Source of the DNA: Colocasia esculenta
Taxonomy: Eukaryota > Streptophyta > Magnoliopsida > Alismatales > Araceae
Direction of reading: 5' to 3'
Assembly (NCBI GenBank): GCA_014218235.1
Contig: CM024755.1
Location: 158,465,941 to 158,529,940, forward strand
DNA: 64,000 nucleotides
Part shown: positions 23,085 through 35,800 of the stretch, one piece after another
Layout of the letters: each line of letters begins with the position of its first letter
Numbering within the stretch: the stretch's first letter is position 1
Notes under the pieces: generated by a model
Told to the model about the DNA's origin: nothing
What the model saw: only the letters and a program-made list of their open reading frames with translations
Database searches by the model: none
Made by a program: the position numbers and the translations under genes

Positions 23085-24461
23085 TGTAATATCCTGATCT
23101 TCAGATCATAGTTTATCGGGTTTGGGGGCCAGTGTGTGGCCCATTAGTTGAGTTTGTGTGTGTGCATAGGTGTTTGTTGTTGTGTGTAGCAGGGTGTGAG
23201 GCTGGAGGGTTGAAAAATCCTAGCCCAATAGACCTCTGGCGCGCTCATTATGAACGCGATCAACACAGGTGTCGCGATTCTCCATGAACGAGACCACCTG
23301 CTATGTCGCGATTCAATCGCCGCTTTATGTGGGCGCGGCTGCATGCGCGCCGCGTGGAGCATGCAGAGACGTTGGGGCTTAATTGCAACGACCAGATACG
23401 TCGCATTTTGAACGCGATGGCCCGAAACGTCGCAATTTAGCCTGCGTTTTGTTTGGGCTCCCAGCCCTGGACAAACAGTGCAGGTTGCACTGTTCGGCTG
23501 CAGAGAGTTTTGGGGAGGCTTTGCTAGTGATTTAGAGGTGTTGGAGTGCTTTTCGGCGTGCTTCCAGCACAAGGAAGTGCTTTGGAGAGTGAGAAACGCC
23601 GAGACAGTGTCGTTATTGCATTCTTCGTATCGGTAGGGGAACTTTCTCCTTGTTCTGGTTGTGTGGCTTGTGTGGATTAGGTTAGAGGTGTTTCAATTAA
23701 AGAATTACTTATATTTGGTAGGAAGCATGCTTAGGTTATTGTGTGGATGTTTTATTACAACTTTTACATCATGAATGGATGAGTTGTCTGATTTCTGGAA
23801 TGAGAGAACATGGTAGGGTTCTTCAGTCTCAAAGTCGACGGACCCAGACGCCGCGTTTTGAACATAACGACCTGTCCGGTCACGATTCAAGTTTTAAGGC
23901 GACAGGTTGGTCCGTTGCTATTCATACTTTTAATAGCGTCCACTATGTTAGTCGCGATTTAGAGTGTGGCCACCCGAGTTGTTGGGTTCTGTGGCCAGTC
24001 TGTCTGTTTTCTATTGCACATTGCTTGTGCAGCATTACTTAAGTTATGTTGAGCATGCAAATGGTGTGTTGGCTCATATCATGATTGGAAACGTCGAGTT
24101 TGCGTGGTTATGTGTGCATAGCAAGTTCGGGCCATTTAACGCCTTCCATGGTTACCTCTCAAGTCGGGTACCCCAGGTTCATTGTGAGCCAAGCATGTGG
24201 TGCTTGGGGTTTGTCTCGGTACAATGTACCGTCAAGGTTTGTGTCGTCTTCCTAGACACCCTCACTCCTGAATTTGAGTTGTACGTCCGGCTGAGGGAAA
24301 GACGACAATGGGCAGCGACTTGTGGGTTGTGGTTGTGTTTGGTCACTTGTAGCGCGCATGTGGTTGGGGGACGGACACCAGTAGACGTACTGGTCCCCAG
24401 CTAGTCCCATTTTCCAGTGCCTCACTTTAGGGAGCTCGGGCCGGAGTCCCTAAAGGTGCTA
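23085..24461 (+). mobile_element. Second F-family LTR (F2), cut by D
   Basis: Begins TGTAATATCC and aligns with F1 from its start to the shared block near 24430 (CCTCACTTTAGGGAGCTC). It starts inside the last part of F1, so it is probably inserted in F1. Its right part would lie beyond D, outside the window, so no TSD can be read. Candidate donor GTAGGG at 23633; conserved palindrome at 24378-24393. It is shorter than the matching part of F1. Confidence 0.65.
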
Positions 24462-27400
24462 TGTAGCAACATGAAATTTTGAACAAAATAAAAATTTACA
24501 TAATATTAAAATTTTGATTTATTAGAAAACTAAAAAAATAAAATAAATTAATGGAAAGAGAATTAAATAAAACTCATTAAATGAAAACAAGTGATGGGCT
24601 TTATTAAATTGACCCAATAGAATTGAGTGGGCCAAAATATGAATTTTTAAAAGAAGAATAATGGGAAAATATCCTAAATTCGCAACTTAATTATTTCTTA
24701 AATAAAAGAGGGTATTTTAATGCATTAAATAAGTGATTTGAGTTGGATTTGGAATCCTAAACCTACCCCAATTGCTTGGCCACGAAATCCTCTCTCTCTC
24801 AACCCAATTAGGAGATCTCTTGCTTAAAAAGGGAGAGGAAAAGAGGAAATTCGGAATTAAAGGGAATTAGAGTCCAATTAGGAAATAGAAAGAGGAGAAG
24901 CTTAAATACTCTCCTAAAACTCTCATGGCCGGCCCTAGCTCGTGCCAAGGGGTTGCTGGACTAGGAAGAGAGGCCAAGAGGAGGAGAATTCGTGGAGAAG
25001 AGGGATCCCCCAAGTTCTTCCCGAGTTCTTCAAGTTCTTACCCTAGCAGAGGAAAAATGACTAAAGGTAGGCATTCTCACGAGCATAAATCCTAAAATTT
25101 TGTCTATAGGTTGTCCTAATCATCAGGAACAATACCCTCAAGTTTCATGATTTGTCATCAAGTCAATATTTACTTCTTGATTTTCGAAGTCCTGCACTTA
25201 TCTTGACCCCGAACCCCCTTAGTAAATCTTGTTCTCCTTCTACACTTAATCTCATACCACGAAATGTTTATTGAAGATTCTGATGGATGTTAGGTTTCAT
25301 TTGCCCCTGAAAGCCCTAATTTTCATCCACCCTATCATGCGAATTAATTCGTTGATCCCAACTGTACATAGTTCTATGTTTGTCATGAATACTCTCTATT
25401 AAACCATGTTGAAACCTTCGTTGCTTTCCGATTCTGATTTAGTGGAAGTACCCATGCATGTCTGGATCTGTTTAAAATTAGTTTCATGATTTTTCATACA
25501 CTATACAATTTGTTCTTAGTTTTAGAACAACCCTGTGTCAAAACATGGAAAGTCTGGTCCGCAATCCAAGACATGTCTGATTCCTGTTGGACTCGGGCAC
25601 AGACCACCAGAACGCGATGGCCCGATAGGCCGCGTTCTGTGGTCTAGTTGCGACAGTCTGCCAATCGCGTTCTGAATGTGATAGGCATCACCGTCGCGAT
25701 CACTGTGCCTTGCCTAAACGGCTGGTCGCGTTCCTTACAGGTTTCTGTTGCGTTCTCAGTACCTGATCAGACAAGCCTGTCGCGATCCTTACAAGGCACT
25801 GTCGCGTTCTAATCCGACCCCGTCGCGATCCTTACAAGTGTCCGTCACGATCACAAGATTTTTTACAGAAAAACCCCTGATTGCAATGGTCTAATTGCCT
25901 AGTGTGCTTATACCCTTTAATCTCAGTTATACTCGCAGTAATTGCACTTAATATAAATTGAACATTTATATGTGATTTGAAATACATACACACAACTAAT
26001 TTCCATCTATGATTTCATGACACATGCACACACTTTGAACCATCCAAATATGGCTTAATTGACATGAACATGTGATATAATATATCTGGTAATTTATGCA
26101 ATTAAATTGCCTTATTTATAAATTAACTTGTCCTCGATTCTCGCATTATTTTGGAACATCAATCTTGACGCTCCACTATTCTAGAACTCCTCTAGAACAT
26201 CGAGCACTTGATTCTATAATTACCCTCTTTCTTGACTAGGATGAACTCTCCGTCGGATATTCCTTCTGTCGGACTAGTGAGTCTTTGTTCAAGGCCTCCG
26301 TAAGTCTCCTCTGTCCATGGATTCCCACATGATCGATGAGCAGGTTGTAGCCTAACACCTATAATACCCTTTAGGGATCAATGCGATCCAAATGGCTATT
26401 AGAAGTTTGCTCTTATCTTGAATCACGATAGACCTCTGAACCTGTGCATAACAAGGCCAATGGTAGGGTTGCGAGTTCCACCTGACTGCCAACACCAAGT
26501 GTGCGTGTTGTGCAAATGTTACTATCTCTTGTTTACTCGACGTGTTACGAGCAATGTCCCCTAGCTCTCATCTATACTCTACTCTCTCGTCTATTCACAT
26601 TCACTCTGCTATCTCGTCTGTTCGTCTTGTGGTCTTATCTATTTCTTGGTACTCTATATTGGCCATTGCCTGATTGTCTAAAGATAAACAATATAACCAA
26701 TGCCTGGCATATATAAAGGGCCCGATCTGGTCCTGGGATGTGCGCCCGAAAGTGCTAGTGCCTATGGGAGTTAAATGATCAGAGTGTTTGGCATTACACT
26801 CGAGTGCTATCTATCTCGACTATCTAAATGACAATCAAAACGTGCTATATTCTCTCATTGTCTATTGACAAAAAGTGCTATGCTATACTCGTTGTGCTAT
26901 TGCTATACTTTGTGCTATTGTGCTATGGCCATCCTACTATTTTTGTGCTATTCTCGACACTTGTGCTATTTTTTGGAAAGTCTATATTTGGAAAGTTTTG
27001 ATATTTCATTCACATGCTATCACGCTATTACTCGACTCTCTCGTTCTATCATTAGTTACTCTGCCTTTAATGCATTAATTATTTAAAGCCTACTTGAGCC
27101 TGAGATTTAAGTCCTACTGGGCGTTGTTCGCTCACCTTGCGTTATTTTTCGTTGTGTTCTCAAGTGAGACCGAGGATAAACTATACTCTCAAGAGGATGG
27201 GAACGACCTGGAGTGATGTCATGAGTACCCTAGCATCCTATTACTATGTTTAGCGTTGTAGTAGTTAGGTTTGAAGTTTAGTCTCTTGCTTTGTTTCAAT
27301 ATAATTGGGCCCTATAGAATGGCTCTGATATTAGTGGTTGTAACTAGACATTTGAAATTATTAATGAGAAAGGTTTGCTTTAGTATTATTCATTGTGCAA

Positions 27401-27480
27401 AGGGTTTGATGTCTAGTATTTGCTCTATACCTTTTCTTGCAACTGCCTCGCGTTCCGATATTCCGCGTCGGGGCGTGACA
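24462..27480 (+). repeat. Element D 5' LTR
   Basis: 3019 bp, TGTAGCAACATG...GGGGCGTGACA, matching both C LTRs. It has a TATA-like CTTAAATAC (about 24902-24910), a candidate donor AAAG|GTAGGC at 25067 and a cluster of GTCGCG/GCGTTC words with a 45-nt hairpin at 25601-25645. Confidence 0.93.
25601..25645 (+). repeat. Conserved 45-nt LTR hairpin of the C/D family
   Basis: The outer stem AGACCAC/GTGGTCT and inner stem AGAACGCG/CGCGTTCT are separated by one bulged base, with an upper GGCC/GGCC stem and a small CGATA-type loop. It is conserved at 43115-43159 and 61859-61903. In the last copy the upper stem reads GACC/GGTC, a paired change. Confidence 0.8.
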
Positions 27481-27486
27481 GTTTTG

Positions 27487-27499
27487 TGGTATCAGAGCC
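27487..27499 (+). other. Element D primer-binding site
   Basis: TGGTATCAGAGCC, complementary to the 3' end of plant initiator tRNA-Met, 6 nt after the 5' LTR. Confidence 0.93.
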
Positions 27500-27682
27500 T
27501 AAGTTGTTCTTAAGTATAGGATGATCTAGGTTAACCTACCTCGACTAGAGTCAATTATCCTACCTATGTGAGTTGTGGTTAGAGCCAAGGGTAACTAGCT
27601 AAAATGAACTCACACACGCACAAATTAAATTCCATATCGATGTCATGACAATAAGCTATTTTGTAGGAAATAAGCAATCAAG

Positions 27683-28519
27683 ATGACTACTGAACGTGCT
27701 CAAATGAGGGGCAAGCAACAAACCATCCATGAATTGACGCGCGCTATCATGCAAGCTACCCAAGAGGTGGCAATCGTGGTGCAGGCGACCTGCATCGCAA
27801 CTTCAGAAGTCTGAATCCACCTAGGTTCAGCGGATCCACGGACCCGGATGAAGCTGAGCACTGGCTCTAAGAGATGGAAAGAATTTTCCATGTCATGCAA
27901 TGTGCAGCGGGGGACAAGCTGCTACTGGCCACGTTCCAACTGGAGAAGGACGCCTGCGCTTGGTGGGAGTCAGTGGAAGCTACTAGAGAGAATGGGCAAT
28001 TCACCTGGAATGAGTTTAAAGAAGCTTTCAACTCCAAATACTTCTCCGAGTGTATCCAAGAAAGGAAGGCTACGAAATTCGCTGCTCTTAAACAGCGGAG
28101 TTTGACTGTGGCCGAATATGAAGCCCAGTTTTCAAGACTAGCGCGCTATGTTGCACATCTGGTGAACACCGAAAGGATGAAGACTAAGCATTTTCTCAAA
28201 GGCCTTAAGCCCCACTACATCACTCAACTGGCACCTCTCGACATCCAGACCTATGCCGAGATGGTAAAGAAATCCCAACTGCTGGAAGATGCTACAGACT
28301 TCACCGACCGTATTAAAGGGAAGTTCGTCAAGAAGGAAGTGACCTCGGGTCAGTCATCTGCTAAGCCTACCAACGGCAAGAAGCGTCCCTTCAACATCAC
28401 AGAGGGATCCGGCCTAGAAAGGAAACCGAAGATTTTTGTACCCAACACTCCAGCCAAAAGCAACTGCAAGCATTGTGACAAGCCAGGTCACACTGCTGAC
28501 GAATGCTGGAGGAAAGTCG
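27683..28519 (+). pseudogene. gag: Element D gag, N-terminal part, cut by E
   Basis: Gag of the C/D family. The ATG at 27683 opens MTTERAQMRG, matching MTAERAQMRG in C. A frameshift near 27760-27800 and an in-frame TGA disrupt the N-terminal part. From about 27874 the gag domain reads openly (WWESVEATRENGQFTWNEFK) to the first zinc knuckle CKHCDKPGHTADEC (about 28469-28506). The reading is stopped by the insertion of Sirevirus E at 28520. The continuation, starting with the second knuckle, lies at 41336. Confidence 0.9.
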
Positions 28520-30369
28520 TGTTGAGCAACTTTCTCTAGTCTTCATAAAATTAAGTATTTTGATAAGACAAATCTTTAAATGAATATTTTGCGTCCACCA
28601 TGATAAATTCCCAAATATATATATCTTCCAAAAATATAGATATACTACAAAATTTCTAGACAGCTTCAATATCCTGAAAGACCAAATTTTTCTAAGTATA
28701 CAACTTTATACTGTATTCGACTCATGACTTCGACTCATACAGTCGAATGTCTTTATTTTGTATTCGACTCATGACTTCAACTCATACAGTCGAATGTCTT
28801 TATATTGTATTCGACTCATAACTTTACACCTCATTCGACTGTCGATTTCTTCTTGAATCGAATTACACTATTCTTCCTAAATCGAATCATACTTACTTCC
28901 TGAGTCGAATTACCTGTTCTACTGAATTCGACTACACTGTCAACTGTAGTACCTCTGTCAGTTCTAATTGTCATTCCTGGTTGTAAATTCTTCTTAAGCA
29001 TAAAATCTATGACAAGTTTCATGTTGCTTATCATATGCATTTAAGATCGTACAAGATTATTATTTTAATATATTTTTTTCTGACAAAAATTCAGTACATT
29101 CGCATATTTACATTCCTGTAAAAAATATTTCTCTGAAATATACTTCTAGTCTTGATGTCCTTTGCCTCAATCTATTCCTTCTAAAAAGACTCAAAACATT
29201 TATGTAAAAAAAAATCAGGCGCATGGTATCTGACCATCTCACCTAACACTGACAGACCCATACCTCAACTTTTTGTCTGTCTGCCTTATTTTCCGAAAGG
29301 ACTAAGAATACTAGGTTCCATACTATTTGTTGTACTCCACTGACTCACCTACCACAAAGGTATGGATATGCTTTTGTCTTTGTCTTGTCCTTTCAAACAG
29401 GCATTTATTAGAGCACATGTTTTAAGCATGGGTTGCTCAGCTCAAGTCTCAAAGAGCTTATCTTCTAGCTGTAACAACGGCTCCTGCCTTTAAAGACTTT
29501 GGGAAGAGGCAAAAGTTTAAGACCCTTTGGATATAAGTCTCAAGATCCAAAGGATCCCCAAAACTCTCCTCAAACGGATAGTATGCAACAACCATCGTAC
29601 TCCAATGGCTATCTTCCTCAACGGCTAGTTTTGAAGATTATAAAGAGATGGAGAAAAGCTCATGAAGAAACAATTCGAGTGTGCAAAAATTCCTTCAAGC
29701 CATTTCTCTGAAAGCTCATCTTGCAAGCTCTCTAAGTCTTCCTGTTCAGCCTCTGTGTGAGAGCACATCTTCAGGAATTTTGTTCTGAAGATCTGTCCGT
29801 TGGGTGGCAATTGTAATTGCTCCTTTTTTTGAAGTCCACCCAAGTAGCTTCAGCTAGGATTTAGACTGCACTTCTCTTCATTCAATCCTGCTGGAAAGTG
29901 TGTGTTCTGTGCTCATCCTTGAGGCAAACACACAAGGTTTCTTTCTCTTTTAATTGTTATTTTGCAGAAGTTTTTCTGCTTTACCCCTCTTGTGAAGGGA
30001 AGGCCTTTGGTATAAGGCAGTATTGTATACCCCTGTTTAGGGAAGACTTGCTGTGGAGCAAGTGGGTGTTGTAATTTCCTCTCAAGGGTGAGAGAAGGCC
30101 AAATTTGATTGGCAGTTTAGTGAAAAACTCAAGTGGTTGGCTTGAGGACTGGATGTAGGACTTCCATTGGGAAGGGCCGAACCAGGATAAATCTCTTGTT
30201 CAATCTTCTGTGTGATTGTTTCCGCCAAGTTCTCACTTGAATCACACACATCACACCAAGCACTAACATATCTACTTAGTGTTGTGATTTTCAGAAGAAT
30301 TTTTGAAAAGCAAGAAAAGTCCTATTCACCCCCCCTCTAGGACTGTGTATCTGCCATTTCGATCCAACA
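28520..30369 (+). repeat. Element E 5' LTR
   Basis: 1850 bp, ending CGATCCAACA. It carries two copies of a 47-bp tandem repeat at 28710-28803 (each contains the stem ATTCGACT...AGTCGAAT), followed by further scattered TCGAAT/ATTCGA words to about 28935. The 3' LTR has five copies. Confidence 0.95.
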
Positions 30370-30371
30370 AG

Positions 30372-30383
30372 TGGTATCAGAGC
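30372..30383 (+). other. Element E primer-binding site
   Basis: TGGTATCAGAGC two nucleotides after the 5' LTR, complementary to initiator tRNA-Met. Confidence 0.93.
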
Positions 30384-30420
30384 GAGGTCTTCTCAGAAGA
30401 ATCTAAAGATTTGAGAAGAA

Positions 30421-32203
30421 ATGGCATCTGAAGCTCACAACTATGAAGGCCAATCAGTTTCAAGACCACCATTTTCGATGGTGAAGATTATCAATACTGG
30501 AAGATGAGGATGGAATGCTTCATCAGAGGTACAGACTACGACCTTTGGCAGGTAATTGAACAAGGTGATTATGAAATAGTTGGAGCAACTTCCACCTCTG
30601 CTGGTTTATCTATTGCTGATAAGAGAAATATGTCCCTAAATTATAAAGCCAAAAATTATCTTTGCTGTGCCTTATCTAAAAGAGAATTCAATAGACTCTC
30701 AGCTTGTAAGACAGCAAAAGAAATGTGGGATAAATTACAGGTAACCTATGAAGGAACTGACAGGGTTAAACAAACCAGAATAGATATACTAGTATCTCAA
30801 TATGAACAATTCAAAATGCTTCCAAGTGAAAATATAACACAAATGTACAATAGATTCTCAAACATAATTGTAGGGTTAAGTGCCTTAGGGAAAATCCTAA
30901 CCAATGAAGAAACTGTTAGAAAAATACTACGATCTCTAACCAATGTATGGACCCCTAAAGTTACAGCCATAGAGGAAGCCCATGATCTCACTGAATTGTC
31001 CATTGATAAGTTAATAGGCTCCCTCATGGCACATGAAATAAACATGGAAAGATTTTCTGAAAGCTCTTCAAAGAAGAAAATTTCAAATGCTCTAAAGATT
31101 GCAGATTCTTCTTCATCTGAAGACTCCAAAGAAAAATCAGATGACAGTGATGATGAGGCTATGCTCTCAAGGAAATTACAAAGAATATTGGCTAAGAAAA
31201 AGAAGTTTGGCTCAAGAAAGTTCTTCAAGAAAGATAAAAAGAAAGAGCCAACCTGTTATGAGTGCAACCAGCCGGGGCATTACAAATCTGAGTGTCCCAA
31301 ACTCAAAAAGAAGGACCAAGCAGAAAAATCTGAAAAGAAGAAGGGAAAAGAAAAGAGATTCAAAAAGTTCAAAAAGAAAGCTATGGCAGCAACATGGGAC
31401 AACGAAGATGCTACCAGCTCAGACTCCTCCAGCTCAGAATCTGAAGAAGAAGAAAAGGCAAATCTAGCCCTCATGGCAGGACTAGAACAGGTAAATTCTG
31501 AAACATCTTTTACTTCCTGCTCAGAATCTGATTCAGATAGTCTAGAGGATGCCTTCAATGAACTTTATGAAAAATATAAGTCGGTTGTAAAACAAACAAA
31601 AATAATCAAGCTAAATTTGTTGAATCAAGAAAAGAGCAATACCTTTCTTAAAAATGAGGTTGAAAGGTTAAAGAAAAATTCAACTGAAACCAAAAGAGCT
31701 AATGAACTTTTATGTGAAGATTTGAAAAATAAGAATAACAAGATATTAGAATTAGAATCAAATCTAAGAGAACTGAAGAATGAAGAAAAATTGCAAGAGG
31801 AAAATAGTTATCTAAGAGCCACTTTAGATAAAATAACTACTTGCAAAACTTCATTATTTGTAAATCTGAAAGGTGCAAGAAAAGGAAAAAGGAAATATGG
31901 AGTATGATACACACCCCCACAAAATGAAGAACATATTATTTATCCTAAGATATATCCAACTCCTAAATTTGTAAAAGAGGATGATATAAAAAATACCAAA
32001 GGGTAAATCAACATGCTTATAAACAAAAACAGAAATATAATAGAAATATACACAAGAAGAATTCTTTCGATTTGTGCTGTACACATTGCAACCAACTAGG
32101 TCACACAGTTAGCACGTGCACTACTAGAAACTTAAGATGGATTCCTAAAACTAACCATCAAGGACCCAAGAAAATTTGGGTACCAAAAGTTAAAACTTAG
32201 CTT
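30421..32203 (+). pseudogene. gag: Element E gag, frameshifted, two zinc knuckles
   Basis: Gag of a Sirevirus. The ATG at 30421 (MASEAHNYEG) is 38 nt after the PBS. A one-base deletion near 30470 shifts the frame, after which an open stretch of about 465 codons covers the UBN2-like gag domain (LWQVIEQGDYEIV near 30541, KTAKEMWDKLQVTYEGTDRV near 30711). A lysine-rich region leads to the zinc knuckle CYECNQPGHYKSEC (about 31255-31296). Acidic Ser-rich and coiled-coil segments follow (about 31400-31830). The frame breaks again near 31890 and 32006. A second knuckle CTHCNQLGHTVSTC lies at about 32080-32121. An in-frame TAG at about 32197-32199 separates gag from pol. Whether this stop is read through cannot be judged. 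Confidence 0.85.
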
Positions 32204-35200
32204 TATTTGCAGGGTCAGCTGAGGGCATCCAAATGGTATTTGGATAGTGGATGCTCAAGGCATATGACAGGTGACAAGAAGCTATTTACAAGTTTTAGAG
32301 AAGAATCTGGTCAAGTTACCTATGGTGACAATGGAAAAGGAAAAGTGCTAGGGTGTGGAACTATTGGTACTAAAGGAAGAGATTTAATTGAGGATGTCAT
32401 GTATGTAGAAGGTCTCAAGCACAACCTAATCAGTATCAGTCAGTTATGTGATAAGGGTCATTTAGTAAGTTTTCAGAATGATAAGTGTGTAATTCTGAAG
32501 GACAGTAAAAAGTTTTTGAAGCACAAAGAGTAAAGAACCTGTACACTTTGCAACTAGCAGAATTAAAAGAAGTAAATCTTTGTTTGGCTACTACCAAAAG
32601 CGAAGAAGCTGATTTGTGGCACAGAAGACTTGGTCATGCAAGCACTTCAGTAATCAAGAAATTATTAAAGCATGATCTGGTTGAGGGTCTTCCCAAGATG
32701 AAAATTAAAAAATCTGGAATATGCTCAGCATGTGCAAAAGGAAAACAGACCAAGACCTCATTTCAGTCCAAGACAATTGTTACAACTTCCAAACCTCTGG
32801 AATTGATTCACATGGACCTATTTGGACCTATGAGGACAGTCAGCCTTGGAGGAAAAATCTATGGCTATGTATTAGTTGATGATTACTCAAGATATACTTG
32901 GGTGTCTTTTCTAGAAGCCAAATCTGAAGCTTTTCAAGCCTTTCTGAAATTCAGCAAAATTGTTCAGAAGAATAAAAATTTCAGATTACCAGTATTAGAT
33001 CTGATCATGGAGGAGAATTCAAAAATGAAGAGTTTCTGGAATTTTGTGAAGAAAATGGTATTGAACACAATTTCTCAGCTCCCAGAACACCTCAACAAAA
33101 TGGTGTAGCAGAAAGGAAGAACAGAACATTGCTAGATATGGCCAGAACTATGCTAAATGAGTATAATTTACCAAAATACTTCTGGGCAGAAGCAGTAAAT
33201 ACAGCTTGCTACATTATCAACAGATGTATGATCAGACCCATCCTGAAGAAGACTCCTTATGAATTATACAAGGATAAGAAGCCCAACATCAGTCATCTTC
33301 GACCTTTTGGCTGTAAGTGTTTTATCTTAAACAATGGTAAAGATAACTTAGGAAAATTAGATGCTAAAAGTGATGAAGGTTTTCTGCTAGGATATGTCTC
33401 AAAACCTAGAGGATATAGAGTGTTCAATAGAAAGACATTAACTATAGAACAAACTGTACATGTTTTGTTTGATGAAACTAACCCCTCTATCAAAAGGATA
33501 GAAGAAGAGGAAGATGGTGTTGATAATCTTTGCAGGGATCTTGAAAAGACTTCTCTTGAAGAAGAACAAAACAAAGATGAAGAATCAGAAGATCCTCCAC
33601 TAGAAGATCTTCAACAACAAGAAGAATCACAAGAAGGACTACCTAAAGAATTGAGGTACCACCGGGATCATCCTAGAGAAAACATAATTGGTGATCCTCA
33701 ATCTAGGATAAGAACAAGAGGTATGCAAATTCCAAGTGATTTCTCTGCTTTAGTTTCACAATTGAGCCTAAGACAATCAATGATGCACTGGGTGATGAAT
33801 CTTGGATCCTTGCTATGCAAGAGGAACTAAATCAGTTCCAACGCAGTAAAGTTTGGACACTTGTGCCTAGACCTTCTGACCATCCTGTTATTGGAACCAG
33901 ATGGGTTTTTAGAAACAAAATGGATGAATCAGGAGTAATCACCAGGAACAAGGCCAGACTTGTGGCTCAAGGATACTCCCAAGAGGAAGGCATAGACTTT
34001 GATGAAACCTATGCTCCAGTTGCTAGATTAGAGGCGATCAGAATTCTATTAGCATATGCTTGCTCTCTTAATATTAACTTATTTCAATGGATGTTAAAAG
34101 TGCTTTTCTGAATGGTTTTATAAAAGAAGAAGTGTATGTTGAGCAACCTCCCGGATTTGAAGATACTAAAAATCCTAATCATGTTTTTCGTTTAAAGAAG
34201 GCACTGTATGGCTTGAAACAAGCTCCAAGGGCTTGGTATGAAAGACTAAGTGCTTATCTTATATCACATGATTTTGTAAGAGGAAAAGTAGATAGTACTC
34301 TGTTTATCAAAAAAATTTCAGATGAAATCCTAATTGTACAAATTTATGTTGATGACATTATCTTTGGTTCTACTAATGAATCACTCTGCAAATTCTTTGA
34401 AAAATTGATGCAAAGTGAATTTGAAATGAGCATGATGGGTGAACTAAATTATTTCCTTGGATTGCAAATCAAGCAAACCAAAGAAGGGACTCACATATGT
34501 CAAACCAAATACATCTCAGATCTACTGATCAAGTATGGATTTGACAAATGTAAGCCTTTAGGTACACCTATGAGCTCAGGCATTAAGCTAGATAGTGATC
34601 CCCTTGGTAAAAAGGCAGATCAAAAAATCTATAGAGGAATGATAGGATCACTACTCTATCTCACTGCAAGTAGGCCAGACATAATGTTCAGTGTTTGTTT
34701 ATGTGCAAGATTCCAAGCTGATCCAAAAGAATCACATGTTCTTGCTGTTAAAAGAATTTTTAGATATCTTATTAATACAAGTAAATTAGGTTTATGGTTT
34801 CCCAGATGTTCAGAATTCAAGTTAATTGGATATAGTGATGCTGACTATGCTGGATGCAAATTAGACAGAAAAAGCACCAGTGGTACTTGTCAACTCCTTG
34901 CAGGATGTTTGATATCTTGGTCTTCCAGAAAACAAAACTCAGTAGCCTTATCCACTACAGAAGCTGAATACATTGCAGCTGGAAGTTGCTGTACTCAACT
35001 ACTATGGATTAAGCACCAATTGGAAGACTATGGTCATCAACTTCAAGAAATCCCAATGCTGTGTGATAATACAAGTGCAATCAATTTAACCAAGAATCCA
35101 ATTCAGCACTCAAGAACAAAGCACATTGAGGTTAGACATCACTTCATCAGGGATCATGTAAGTAATGGAAACATCTCTCTTGAATTTGTTTCTACAGAAA

Positions 35201-35289
35201 ATCAATTAGCAGATATTTTTACAAAGCCCCTACCAGAAGATAGATTTACATCTATTAGAAGAGAAATTGGTATGTGCAATCCTGATTAA
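32204..35289 (+). pseudogene. pol: Element E pol (protease, integrase, RT, RNase H), frameshifted
   Basis: Copia-type pol. Protease has WYLDSGCSRHM at about 32234. A gap of frame occurs near 32530. The GAG-pre-integrase motif LWHRRLGHAS lies near 32614, and the integrase core has HMDLFGPM near 32811 and VDDYSRYTW near 32875. A frameshift near 32990 breaks the core; the final acidic region (AERKNRT) is in the next frame near 33108. RT starts with KVWTLVPRP near 33849 and is broken by one extra base near 34083. The catalytic YVDDIIFGS lies at about 34348-34374. RNase H is intact (LSTTEAEYIAAG near 34949). The stop is TAA at 35287-35289. All Copia domains are present, so this was a full-length element. 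Confidence 0.93.
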
Positions 35290-35576
35290 TGTTTTCCTAA
35301 ATTATCATGCTTGAAAAATATTTTGTTTTATGTGAAAATGTATCCTGAATTTTTTTTTAAAAGATCGACTTATGCATTCGATTCATGAAGAGTCAAGGCA
35401 TTCGACTCATGTTAAAAATTGGCATTCGACTGATGCAGTCGAATTCTTAAATCGACTCACTTAAGTTCCTGAAACGTCTTAACATTTAAAATTCTTTAAT
35501 TAACACTCAATTAAGGCGTGTCTTTTCGTAACTCAAATCACGACCTTTCATGAAGAGACGGTCGTCATCCGACACT
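35290..35576 (+). promoter_or_regulatory. Pol-ORF3 spacer with LTR-like palindrome
   Basis: Non-coding spacer. It repeats the LTR words CATTCGACTCATG and CATTCGATTCATG, and has a perfect hairpin ATTCGACTGATGCAGTCGAAT at 35424-35444, with the same 8-bp stem as the 47-bp tandem repeat of the E LTRs. It ends about 130 bp before the TATA box at 35577, so it may be a copy of the LTR regulatory motif serving ORF3. Confidence 0.55.
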
Positions 35577-35585
35577 TATATAAAT
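35577..35585 (+). promoter_or_regulatory. TATA box upstream of element E ORF3
   Basis: TATATAAAT in the context GACACTTATATAAATATCCCC, about 220 bp before the ORF3 ATG. It is a good plant TATA match and suggests a separate promoter inside the element. Confidence 0.55.
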
Positions 35586-35720
35586 ATCCCCTCGTTTCTT
35601 TAAGGAAACACCCATTTGAAATCTCTCCTCGACTGCTCTGTCTTCTTCTTCGCCCCTTCTTGCTCTCCGGCGAAGGAACTTCAGAAGCCCTCTGCTAGAC
35701 CTCATCCTTTCGAGAAAAAG

Positions 35721-35800
35721 GTAGGATCTTTAACTCTTTTCGAGTATATCTCCTCCTCCTCTGAAGGTCTCCTAAGTTTCCCTTTCGTCCGTTTGTCTAG
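35721..35800 (+). other. Candidate 5' UTR intron of element E ORF3 (80 nt)
   Basis: Donor AAAAG|GTAGGATC, pyrimidine-rich body, acceptor CGTTTGTCTAG at 35800. The ORF3 ATG begins at the next base. The acceptor could also receive a long splice from an upstream donor in the genomic RNA. Confidence 0.45.

Larger units (their letters stand above)
25067..27666 (+). other. Predicted leader intron of element D (2600 nt)
   Basis: Donor CTAAAG|GTAGGC at 25067. Acceptor TATTTTGTAG ends at 27666, 16 nt before the gag ATG. It contains the hairpin cluster and the PBS. C has the same two sites (42581 and 45134). Inferred from sequence only. Confidence 0.5.

Noticed and set aside
697..24461. F1 and F2 as the two LTRs of one complete element
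   Set aside because: After removal of A and G, F2 begins immediately inside the end of F1, with no PBS, coding region or polypurine tract between them.
26841..27090. Repeated TGCTAT-rich stretch in C/D LTRs (also 44290-44550 and 63010-63280) as coding
   Set aside because: The ORFs come from a simple repetitive composition, are in three overlapping frames and lie within the LTR.
32197..32215. Programmed readthrough of the gag stop in E
   Set aside because: The stop is real, but the following bases do not match a readthrough signal I can name, and nearby frameshifts show decay. Left undecided.
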